Of a stretch of 64,000 nucleotides of DNA, positions 9,523-16,990 are shown piece by piece. Location: positions 124,001 through 188,000 of the forward strand of contig JAHDBD010000004.1 of the NCBI GenBank assembly GCA_020630575.1. The letters are read 5' to 3'. Position 1 is the first letter of the stretch. Each line of letters begins with the position of its first letter. The position numbers and the translations under genes were made by a program. The notes beneath the pieces are model-generated. The model was not told the DNA's origin, did not search any database, and worked only from the letters and a program-made list of their open reading frames with translations. This stretch comes from Bernardetia sp. (GTDB taxonomy: Bacteria > Bacteroidota > Bacteroidia > Cytophagales > Bernardetiaceae).

Positions 9523-9786
9523 AATAGTGTAATAACTTAATGTTTGAAAATGTAAAAAATCTGTCTATATTTTTGGATAATTTCTTTGTTATTTTTAGAA
9601 ATTATTAGTTAGCAGGAATCATACAATGGTTAGGTGGATAATTACCTACTTCACTTTCATGTACAAGACTAACAATGCCTGTTGCTGCATCATAGCAATA
9701 GTAGTAATCTTCTCCACCAGTAATTTGTTGTGTTTCCTTAGTAGTTAAAGCGAATTTTTTAAATTTCTTTAAGTTCATAATAGTGT
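9466..9786. repeat. Tandem duplication of the peptide leader region (unit about 256 bases)
   Basis: The block 9461-9529 recurs almost base for base at 9717-9785: it covers the leader codons, the start codon and the 'aatagtgtaata' just upstream of it. The cores have diverged but keep the spacing of the two Cys and the NYPPN motif. This is a tandem gene duplication with selection for a constant leader and a variable core. Confidence 0.75.
9605..9778 (-). CDS. Double-glycine-leader small peptide (RiPP/bacteriocin-like precursor), copy B
   Basis: This 57-aa ORF starts at ATG 9778. An in-frame ATG at 9832 would add 18 residues that do not resemble a leader and are not present in copy A, so I reject it. 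The leader MNLKKFKKFALTTKETQQIT plus GG differs from copy A at one residue (E15 for K15). The core carries YYYCYD and NYPPNHC, so two Cys and the Asn-Tyr-Pro-Pro-Asn motif are shared with copy A. The gene is read leftward into copy A, probably on one transcript. The conserved leader with a variable core points to one dedicated export or processing system encoded elsewhere in the genome. Confidence 0.75.
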   Translation of the reverse strand: MNLKKFKKFALTTKETQQITGGEDYYYCYDAATGIVSLVHESEVGNYPPNHCMIPAN

Positions 9787-10047
9787 AATAAATTGATAGT
9801 TGAAAATATGAAAATAACATGATTTGCATCACATCGCAATATAAATATAATTTTGCATTAAACTAATAATTCAATTAAATAATTTTGTTTTTAACATATT
9901 TTTCATTGAAAATACCTACATTAATACAGTTATACTTAATAAAAATTTTTTCATAAAACATGACATATACGACTGTATAGGTTTTATTTTAATTTGGGTA
10001 ATTTTGAGTAATAAATCTATTGAAACAAAAAACTGAATAAATAACAA

Positions 10048-11550
10048 ATGAAAAAAGCAGCCATCATAGGAGCAGGAATAGCAGGAATAGCAACAGCTAT
10101 TCACTTAGCCAATAAAGGATATAAAGTAGAAGTTTTTGAAGCCAATAGTTATGCAGGTGGAAAACTGTCAGAGTTTTGGAAAGATGGGTTTCGTTATGAT
10201 GCTGGTCCTTCGCTTTTTACATTACCAGAGCGTGTCGAAGAATTGATTTTGAAGTCTGGAAAGAAAGTAGAAGATTATTTTTCGTATAAAAGATTAGATA
10301 CCATCAACAAATATTTTTGGGAAGATGGAACAAAAATAGAAGCTAGTTCAAACATAGAAGAGTTTGCACAACAATTAGAAGACCAAATAGGCGAACCCAA
10401 AGAAAATGTGTTGAAATTTCTTAAAAATAGTAAAGAAAAATATGATTTGACGGCAGATTTATTTCTTACTCGTTCGCTTCATAAAGCAGAAACTTATTTT
10501 AATAAAACAGCACTAAAAGCTGTTTCACAAATTTGGAAATTAGAGCTTTTCAAGACGATGAACCAAGCAAATAGTTCTAAATTTGAGAAAGAAAAAACAG
10601 TTCAGCTTTTCAATCGATATGCCACTTATAACGGCTCTTCGCCTTATGTTGCACCTGCACTTTTGAATGTAATTCCTCATTTAGAGTTTAATAAAGGAGC
10701 TTTTTTGCCTGATGGTGGAATGTTTGATATTACTAAAGCTCTTGTGAAATTAGGAGAAGATTTGGGGGTAAAGTATCATTTCAATAAAAAGGTAGAGGAA
10801 ATAATGATTAATAAAGCTTATAATAAGATTACAGGAATAAAAGTAAAAGATTCTAAAACAGAGAATTCAATTTCTGAAAATTTAGATTTTGATGTAGTCG
10901 TTTCGAATATGGATATTGTGCATACTTACAAGAAGTTATTACCAAAAGAAAAAGCTCCTGAATTTTTATTAGAACAACAAAAATCGTCTTCTGCTCTTAT
11001 TTTTTATTGGGGAATGAATGCCGAATACAAAGAATTAGATTTGCATAATATTTTCTTTACAAAAGATTATAGAAAAGAATTTAATGCACTTTTTCATGGA
11101 AAAACGCTTTACGAAGACCCAACCATTTATATTTTTATTTCTTCTAAACATATCAAAGCCGATGCTCCAAAAGGCTGTGAAAATTGGTTTGTGATGATAA
11201 ATGCACCTCATAACTTAAACGACGGTACGCAAGACTGGGATAGTTTGATAACTAAAGCAAAACAAGATATTATCAAAAAATTGGAACGAATACTCATGCG
11301 AAATGTAGAAGAAAATATTATTTCTGAATCCATTTTAGACCCACGAAAAATTGAACTAAGAACGTCGTCTTTAGGGGGTTCTCTGTATGGAAATAGTAGT
11401 AATAATCGTTATGCAGCTTTTTTGAGACACGCAAATTTTTCCAAAACAAAAGGTTTGTATTTCTGTGGTGGAAGCGTTCATCCAGGAGGAGGAATTCCAC
11501 TTGCTTTATCGTCTGCCAAAATTGTGGGAGAAATGATCGAAAATGCTTAG
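10048..11550 (+). CDS. crtD: CrtI/CrtD-type carotenoid desaturase
   Basis: FAD-dependent amine-oxidase-fold enzyme of the phytoene desaturase family, 500 aa. The N-terminus carries the dinucleotide-binding motif GAGIAGIATAIHLANKGY (residues 8-25) and EANSYAGGKL. The C-terminal FAD motif is GLYFCGGSVHPGGGIPLALS (about 472-491). In detail it looks more like CrtD, the 1-hydroxycarotenoid 3,4-desaturase of flavobacterial myxol/flexixanthin synthesis, than CrtI: the FRYDAGPSLFTLP block is typical of CrtD. No other carotenoid gene is in the window, so the assignment rests on this protein alone. A short upstream AUG-proximal leader without a Shine-Dalgarno is usual for the phylum. Confidence 0.72.
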   Translation: MKKAAIIGAGIAGIATAIHLANKGYKVEVFEANSYAGGKLSEFWKDGFRYDAGPSLFTLPERVEELILKSGKKVEDYFSYKRLDTINKYFWEDGTKIEASSNIEEFAQQLEDQIGEPKENVLKFLKNSKEKYDLTADLFLTRSLHKAETYFNKTALKAVSQIWKLELFKTMNQANSSKFEKEKTVQLFNRYATYNGSSPYVAPALLNVIPHLEFNKGAFLPDGGMFDITKALVKLGEDLGVKYHFNKKVEEIMINKAYNKITGIKVKDSKTENSISENLDFDVVVSNMDIVHTYKKLLPKEKAPEFLLEQQKSSSALIFYWGMNAEYKELDLHNIFFTKDYRKEFNALFHGKTLYEDPTIYIFISSKHIKADAPKGCENWFVMINAPHNLNDGTQDWDSLITKAKQDIIKKLERILMRNVEENIISESILDPRKIELRTSSLGGSLYGNSSNNRYAAFLRHANFSKTKGLYFCGGSVHPGGGIPLALSSAKIVGEMIENA

Positions 11551-11639
11551 TTTTAAGGATGTTATTTCTTTTTTTTGTTTCAGGAGTGTTCCAAAACCTT
11601 TTACTTTTGAATTGGTTTTGTGTTTTATCACTAAACAAA

Positions 11640-12098
11640 ATGAAAATTATGGTTTTATATGAAGTAGAAAATGCCTTCTTGTTTTATGATATACAGTATG
11701 ATATGATTACTTTTAAATGGTTAGGAGCTGTAGCTGACGAAGAATACAGAACAGCAGTAAAAATAGCTTATGAGAAAACAGTAGAACTTGAAGTTACTCG
11801 TTGGCTCACTGATACAAGAGAAGGAAAAGTAGTTTCAGCTGAGGCACAAAAATGGATGATTACTGATTTTATACCTAATTACATTTCTAAAAGTTCGCTT
11901 CGAAGAGTTGCTTTTTTAGTTTCTAAAGATGCTTTTAGACAAGAATATATTGAAAAAGTCAAAAAATCATTTGGTGATTATCAAATAGAAGTTTTTGAAG
12001 ACCCTAAAAAAGCCAAAAAATGGCTAATCAAAATGTATAGCAAAAAAGAAGACATAGAAAATGAATTGAGAATAAAAGCAAGACAAGGTGGAAACTAA
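11640..12098 (+). CDS. STAS/SpoIIAA-like small cytoplasmic protein
   Basis: Predicted 152-aa protein of the small alpha/beta type seen widely in Cytophagales and often named SpoIIAA/STAS-like. It shows alternating strands and helices: ENAFLFYDIQYDMITFKW, then KVVSAEAQKWMITDFIPNY, RRVAFLVSK and QIEVFEDPKKAKKWL. I chose ATG 11640 because the 27 residues of the longer ORF (from 11559) are hydrophobic filler and would overlap the untranslated region right after crtD. It lies 89 bases downstream of crtD on the same strand. I infer a regulatory or sensory accessory role at most; the catalytic chemistry, if any, is unknown. Confidence 0.6.
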   Translation: MKIMVLYEVENAFLFYDIQYDMITFKWLGAVADEEYRTAVKIAYEKTVELEVTRWLTDTREGKVVSAEAQKWMITDFIPNYISKSSLRRVAFLVSKDAFRQEYIEKVKKSFGDYQIEVFEDPKKAKKWLIKMYSKKEDIENELRIKARQGGN

Positions 12099-12167
12099 AG
12101 TTTGAGTTTAGAAGAATAATCAATAATTTGTATTATAATACATCTATTGAAGCAATAACAAACACAA

Positions 12168-13328
12168 ATGTCAACTTCTTCCAACGAAAAAAACAAACTC
12201 ACAAATCGCAGAGATTTCCTAAAAAAAGGCTCACTTACTGCTGCTGCACTACTTACAGGAGGTTTATCTAGCATGACTGCTTGTTCGCCTGAAAATATCA
12301 CAAAAGAAAAACAATCTGATGTTCCTATTACTTCTGATGAGGTTTTTGAGTGGCAAGCAACCACTACTTGGCCTCCAAATTTTCCTGTTTTGGGAGAAGG
12401 TGTTGTAAAGATGGCAAAGGAAATTGAAATTTTATCAGCAGGAAGACTCAAAATTACTGTTTTTGGTGGTGGTGAACTTGTTCCTGCTTTGGAGGCTTTC
12501 GAAGCCGTTTCTTTGGGTGGTGTTCAGATGGCGCATGGTGCAGCGTATTATTGGGCTGGTCGCTTGCCTGCATCCTCGTTTTTTACGGCTGTTCCTTTTG
12601 GAATGAATGCCCAACAAATGAGTGCTTGGCTTTTTTATGGTGGTGGTTTGGAGCTTTGGAGAGAACTCTATGAACCTTATAATTTGATTCCTTTTCCGTG
12701 TGGAAATACTGGCGTACAGATGGGAGGTTGGTTTAATAAAGAAATCAATACACCAGATGATTTGAAAGGCTTAAAGATGAGAATACCTGGTTTGGGTGGA
12801 AAGGTGATTTCTGCTGCTGGTGGTTCGGCTGTCACAGTGGCTGGTGGCGAACTTTATACAAGCCTAGAGCGTGGCGTAGTGGATGCAGCCGAATGGATAG
12901 GACCTTATCACGATTACAATATGGGTTTTCATCGTGTTTCAAAGTATTATTATTACCCTGGTTGGCACGAACCTGGTTCTGTTTTAGAACTCATTGTAAA
13001 CAAGAAAGCCTTTGAAAAATTACCTTTAGATTTACAAGAAATCGTAAAAACGGCAGCATTAAAATACAACTCTTTGATTTTATCAGAATTTGAAGCAAAG
13101 AATAATTTTTATCTACAAAAAATCCTTACAGAAGCTCCAAATGTAGAATTAAGACAATTTCCGAAAGAAGTATTGGATGTATTAAAAGAAAAAACTATAG
13201 AAATTTTAGATGAAATTGCTGCAAAAGATGAGTTTGCTGGACGTGTCTATGAGAGCTTTAAAATCTTTAAAAAGCAAGTCAAAAAATGGGGCGAGGTTTC
13301 GGAACAGTCTATTGTGGATTTTTTGTAG
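12168..13328 (+). CDS. TRAP-type transporter substrate-binding lipoprotein (DctP/TakP-like)
   Basis: Periplasmic binding subunit of the TRAP transporter family, 386 aa. The N-terminus combines a twin-arginine motif (RRDFLKKG, RR at 14-15) with a lipobox ending at Cys39 (MTAC), so it is probably exported folded and then lipid-anchored. The mature part shows TRAP fold signatures: WPPNFPVLGEG near the start, the MRIPGLGGKV segment with its carboxylate-binding Arg, and EWIGPYHDYNMGF, which resembles TakP-type alpha-keto-acid/lactate binders. The membrane subunits DctQ/DctM are not in the window. Either they lie elsewhere or this is a lone solute binder. It follows the STAS-like gene by 69 bases. 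Confidence 0.85.
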   Translation: MSTSSNEKNKLTNRRDFLKKGSLTAAALLTGGLSSMTACSPENITKEKQSDVPITSDEVFEWQATTTWPPNFPVLGEGVVKMAKEIEILSAGRLKITVFGGGELVPALEAFEAVSLGGVQMAHGAAYYWAGRLPASSFFTAVPFGMNAQQMSAWLFYGGGLELWRELYEPYNLIPFPCGNTGVQMGGWFNKEINTPDDLKGLKMRIPGLGGKVISAAGGSAVTVAGGELYTSLERGVVDAAEWIGPYHDYNMGFHRVSKYYYYPGWHEPGSVLELIVNKKAFEKLPLDLQEIVKTAALKYNSLILSEFEAKNNFYLQKILTEAPNVELRQFPKEVLDVLKEKTIEILDEIAAKDEFAGRVYESFKIFKKQVKKWGEVSEQSIVDFL

Positions 13329-13329
13329 A

Positions 13330-13740
13330 ATGAATTGAAACAGTTTGTATACTAATAGTTTAAATCTGTCAGACTCATAACCAATGTATTTTTTATCCTT
13401 CTCTGTGTCTATAATGTGAGGTGTTGCATATTTCATTCTACTATATGATTCCCCTTTATATCCTTATCAAATAATACAATGTCTTCTAATACTCTAATAG
13501 CTATTGTGTAATTTGCTGTATTTTGTATTTACTAGAGATTAAATCTGTTTTTTTTATTGTTTCATAATTACCATTATATTCACTTATGGCTTTATTTTTT
13601 TAGTAAAAATCCAATTTTTAGTTTTTGATAATTAATAAACTTGCTTCATTTTTGCCAAAATCTGATGGTATGGAGATACTCTTTTCAGTATGTTTATATA
13701 TTTTTGCACTATTTTCTAATAAAACTAAGCTAATTTTTTC
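13330..13740 (-). pseudogene. Decayed coding remnant, leftward, three reading frames
   Basis: Leftward from 13740, coding-like peptides appear in succession in different frames. First comes a stretch with EKISLVLLENSAKIYKHTEK and then IPSDFGKNEASLLIIKN, which stops at 13618-13620. Next is IFTKKNKAISEYNGNYETIK, continuing to YKIQQITQ; then NYTIAIRVLEDIVLFDK; then GYKGESYSRMKYATPHIIDT, running on to YESDRFKLL. Their composition (Asn/Lys/Glu-rich, patterned hydrophobics) resembles this genome's real proteins and not AT-rich noise, and the pieces abut with stops or frameshifts between them. I read this as a degraded gene of unknown family. The alternative is chance; the frames are short. The right end of the original gene cannot be placed. 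Confidence 0.4.
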
Positions 13741-14200
13741 CTAAAAAAGTCCTAAATAACAGATTGTTTAATTCATCCTTATGTAATTTTATTACTTAAA
13801 GCGTACATTTTCAGCGTGTTATGACTTTGTTAAAGAAGCTATTTTTAAAATTAAACTAAATTAATAGTATCTTTCAAATGATATAAAATTGGATTTTTTA
13901 TATAAATAGTAAGGGTAATTAACCTTTATTACAAGTATGATTGTATTATTTTGATAAAATTTAATTTTACCAAATTTAATTTTGACTTATTAATCACAAT
14001 CACACAACTCAAGTAATAAAAGTATATTAATCAGTATTTGATTCTGCAACCTTAAGCCCTATATTTGGAGTATACTAAAACAAGAAATTATACAAAACTT
14101 CTTTATCACTCTTAGTTTTGTCTTTTCATTAAACTATTTCAAGAACCTTGTTTTTTTATTTATAATTATAATATACTTTTACACTTCAAAATTTTACGCT
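13741..14200. other. AT-rich intergenic region
   Basis: No gene or RNA is recognisable in most of this stretch. It ends in the likely promoter region of the small peptide ORF at 14201, with a TAGTTTTG box at 14113-14120. Confidence 0.4.
14113..14120 (+). promoter_or_regulatory. Possible -7 box (TAnnTTTG) upstream of small ORF
   Basis: TAGTTTTG fits the Bacteroidota sigma-ABfr -7 consensus TAnnTTTG and lies about 80 bases before the ATG at 14201. No convincing TTG/TTTG -33 element is seen at the usual spacing, so this is only suggestive. Confidence 0.3.
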
Positions 14201-14356
14201 ATGAATACTCAAAATAACTCACATCAAATTGATGCTCAAAATGAGCTTTTTGCAGAATTAGAAAACGAACTTCTTACTGAAGAGCTAGAAGAAAGACTAG
14301 AAATGACTACTAGTGCAAGTCTAAAAGATAACGATCCACCAAAACTTCCTTATTAA
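14201..14356 (+). CDS. Small acidic peptide (51 aa), possible precursor peptide
   Basis: The ORF ATG 14201 to TAA 14354-14356 encodes 51 residues. They form a Gln/Asn-rich start, a very acidic helical stretch (ELENELLTEELEERLE, about residues 19-34), then TTSASLKDNDPPKLPY at the C-terminus. It stands alone in a 1.3-kb gap and is followed 77 bases later by a terminator hairpin, which supports real expression. Acidic Leu-rich helix then a short Thr/Ser/Pro/Tyr tail is the general look of some leader-plus-core peptides, but there is no GG site and no maturation gene nearby. The function is unknown. Confidence 0.5.
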   Translation: MNTQNNSHQIDAQNELFAELENELLTEELEERLEMTTSASLKDNDPPKLPY

Positions 14357-14432
14357 TATAAGTGTTTCGAAATAGATCAAAACTTTTTATCTATACTTTC
14401 AAAAAATAAAATATGTGTTTAATTAATTATTG

Positions 14433-14466
14433 AGCCTTATCTAGTGTAATTAGATAGGGCTTTTAT
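14433..14466 (+). terminator. Rho-independent terminator after the 51-aa ORF
   Basis: Stem agccttatcta (14433-14443) pairs with tagatagggct (14451-14461), with one G-T wobble and a 7-base loop, followed by a T run. It ends the small-ORF transcript before lysA. Confidence 0.7.
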
Positions 14467-14607
14467 ATTTATAAAATTTAATTTTTCATAAAAGACTTCT
14501 TTTTAACCATCAAAACGAACTATTACTTTATTAAATTTGTTTTTAGTTCTATTATTTCATTGGAACAATTTTGTGCTTTTATTTAATTAACTTTTTTATT
14601 CAAAATC

Positions 14608-15888
14608 ATGTTAGAATTTGATCAAGACGGATATTGTATTGGGGGCATTTCTGCACTCTCACTTTCAGAAAAATATGGAACTCCTTTGTATGTATATGAT
14701 GCAAAGAAAATGGAAACACAATACAAACAGCTTTGTAAGGCGTTTTCAAAAACCAAAATGAAGGTACACTATGCTTGTAAAGCTCTTACAAATATTTCGG
14801 TTTTGAAATTCTTCAAGTCTTTGGGTGCAGGATTAGATACTGTGTCTATTGAAGAAGTTCAACTTGGTCTTTTAGCTGGTTTTGAGCCTTCTGATATTTT
14901 ATTTACACCAAATTCAGTTGCGTTAAGTGAAATAAATGAGGCAGTAAATTTGGGTGTACAAGTAAATATTGATAGTATTTCAGTTTTAGAAGAGTTTGGA
15001 CATCAATGGGGAGGAAAAGTTCCTGTTTGTGTACGTATAAATCCTCACTTGATGGCTGGTGGAAATGCAAAAATTTCTGTTGGACATATAGATTCCAAGT
15101 TTGGAATTTCTTTATATCAAATGCGACATGTTCAGCGTATTGTAGAAGCCTATAAAATGAAAATTACAGGACTTCACATGCATACAGGTTCTGATATTTT
15201 AGATGTAGAAGTATTTTTGAGAGGATTAGATATTTTATTAGAAACAGCAGAAGATTTCCCAGATTTAGAATATATAGACATGGGAAGTGGTTTTAAAGTA
15301 GCGTATAAAGAAAATGATATTACAACCGATATTGATGCCTTGGGTGAGCAGGTTTCAGAGCGTTTTAATGAATTCTGTGCATCATATGGAAGAGATTTGA
15401 CACTCGTTTTCGAACCTGGAAAATATTTGGTAAGTGAATCTGGAACATTTTTAGCTTCAGTAAGTGTTCTCAAAACAACTCCTACGGCTGTTTTTGCTGG
15501 TCTTAATTCAGGTATGAACCATCTGATTCGTCCTATGTTTTATGAGGCTTATCATCATATTACAAATATTTCTAACCCAACAGGAGTTGCTAGAATTTAT
15601 AACGTGGTTGGTTATATTTGTGAAACGGACACATTTGGTGCAAATCGAAAACTCTCAGAAGTAAGAGAAAATGATGTTCTTGCTTTCCAAAATGCAGGTG
15701 CTTATTCTTTTATGATGTCCTCTAATTATAACTCTCGTTTTCGTCCTGCTGAAGTATTAGTATATGAAGGAAAAGATTATCTTATTAGAAAAAGAGAAAC
15801 CTTTGAAGATATTACAAGAAACCAAGTAGAGATGGATTTTTCAACTATTTCTGTTGCAAATAAAAATAAAGAGGAAGTAATTTCTTAG
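14608..15888 (+). CDS. lysA: Diaminopimelate decarboxylase
   Basis: PLP-dependent enzyme that decarboxylates meso-diaminopimelate to L-lysine, the last step of lysine synthesis. At 426 aa it has the normal length. The PLP lysine is K58 in VHYACKALTN. Other family blocks are GLHMHTGSDI near residue 188, YIDMGSGFKVAY with the phosphate-binding glycines, the EPGKYLVSESG block, and the CETDTFG and NAGAYSFMMSSNYNSR active-site segments near the C-terminus. The gene stands alone between the small peptide ORF and a convergent NUDIX gene, with a shared hairpin terminator after it. Confidence 0.95.
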   Translation: MLEFDQDGYCIGGISALSLSEKYGTPLYVYDAKKMETQYKQLCKAFSKTKMKVHYACKALTNISVLKFFKSLGAGLDTVSIEEVQLGLLAGFEPSDILFTPNSVALSEINEAVNLGVQVNIDSISVLEEFGHQWGGKVPVCVRINPHLMAGGNAKISVGHIDSKFGISLYQMRHVQRIVEAYKMKITGLHMHTGSDILDVEVFLRGLDILLETAEDFPDLEYIDMGSGFKVAYKENDITTDIDALGEQVSERFNEFCASYGRDLTLVFEPGKYLVSESGTFLASVSVLKTTPTAVFAGLNSGMNHLIRPMFYEAYHHITNISNPTGVARIYNVVGYICETDTFGANRKLSEVRENDVLAFQNAGAYSFMMSSNYNSRFRPAEVLVYEGKDYLIRKRETFEDITRNQVEMDFSTISVANKNKEEVIS

Positions 15889-15908
15889 GTGATGGTAATA
15901 ATAAACCA

Positions 15909-15954
15909 AAAAATGATTTGTCTACTATTATTTATTATTAGGCAAATCATTTTT
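15909..15954. terminator. Convergent hairpin terminator (lysA / NUDIX)
   Basis: Perfect 12-bp arms (aaaaatgatttg at 15909-15920, complement at 15943-15954) with A and T tracts outside the stem. The hairpin sits between two converging genes and can serve both. Confidence 0.7.
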
Positions 15955-15966
15955 GTACAGACACTT

Positions 15967-16563
15967 TTAAAACTCAATAATCTGAGATAACAAATATTCA
16001 ATCGAAGCCCAAGTATTATTCAAAATATAAGGAATTTCAATTTCTTTAAGCCACGTTACTTTTTCTATTCCTTCTTCAATTTGTGGTTGTGGTGTGCTTT
16101 CATCTTCTGTGCTCATCTCAAACCAGTAGGTTTTTTTGATAATTTCTTTTCCTTCGTATGTATAAATATGGTAAGTAGTAGGCAATTCTTTTACAATTTC
16201 TGCTTTTACTCCACACTCTTCCTCCACTTCTCTAACAGCAGCTTCTGCATTGGTTTCATTTTCTTCTAAATGTCCTTTTGGCAAATCCCATTTTCCATTT
16301 CTAAAAATCCAAAGTTGTAGAGTATTACGAATAACCAAACCTCCAGCAGCTTCTCTGATTTTGAATTTTTTGGCAAACTCTTCAAATGACTTTGCTATAT
16401 CATCAGTTTTTATATAAGCTCTAGTAAAATCAGTTCTTGTTTTTAAAGAAAGGTATAATTTATAACTGTCTTTTATTTTTTCAGTTTGCAAAATACGTCC
16501 TCCTGTTACTTCAGGATATTCATTGACAAATTCTAAATAATTATTTTGAACAAAAATACGCAT
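15967..16563 (-). CDS. NUDIX hydrolase
   Basis: Predicted Mg-dependent pyrophosphohydrolase, 198 aa. The NUDIX box GX5EX7REUXEEXGU is complete at residues 97-118: it starts GHLEENETNAEAAV, then REVEEECG. An N-terminal part of about 70 residues precedes the NUDIX fold and may supply substrate specificity. The WDLPKGHLEENE lead-in resembles Ap4A/diadenosine polyphosphate-type or housecleaning NUDIX enzymes, but substrate cannot be assigned from the box alone. It converges on lysA and shares its terminator. Confidence 0.88.
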   Translation of the reverse strand: MRIFVQNNYLEFVNEYPEVTGGRILQTEKIKDSYKLYLSLKTRTDFTRAYIKTDDIAKSFEEFAKKFKIREAAGGLVIRNTLQLWIFRNGKWDLPKGHLEENETNAEAAVREVEEECGVKAEIVKELPTTYHIYTYEGKEIIKKTYWFEMSTEDESTPQPQIEEGIEKVTWLKEIEIPYILNNTWASIEYLLSQIIEF

Positions 16564-16990
16564 CGATTTTTTTATTTTTTTTGATAAGATAATAGAGAAC
16601 TTTTAAATGCAAGAGTTAAAAACTAGAGGTTATACACTACAAAAGTGCAAAAAAAATCCCTTTTAGACTAGTATTTTTTCTTAAAATATAAATATAATCA
16701 AATTTTATATTTAAAAAATTACATAAATACTATTTAGTTCTTCTTGATGATTAGTAACCACATAAGTAGCTTATTTGTTGATTGATAAATATATTTTTTC
16801 TAAAGAGTTAGAATATATGGAATAAAATGATTAAATTAGTTTAGCTACTTATCTAGTTAATTGACTTACTGAATAAAAAAATGATGTAAAAATAGATAAA
16901 GAAGTAGTTTAAGAATTAGGAACTTAAATAAAATAACCAAAAATAAACTAATAATTCGATTAAGATTGTATTTTAATTTACTGAAAAGAT
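16564..16990. other. Divergent intergenic region, nothing recognised
   Basis: This AT-rich spacer of 427 bases lies between the NUDIX gene and rel, which read apart. It should hold both promoters. I see no RNA gene, repeat or coding ORF. Confidence 0.5.

Noticed and set aside
11559-11639. Longer start for the STAS-like protein
   Set aside because: It would add 27 hydrophobic residues with no signal-peptide cleavage site and begins only 8 bases after crtD; ATG 11640 fits the fold.
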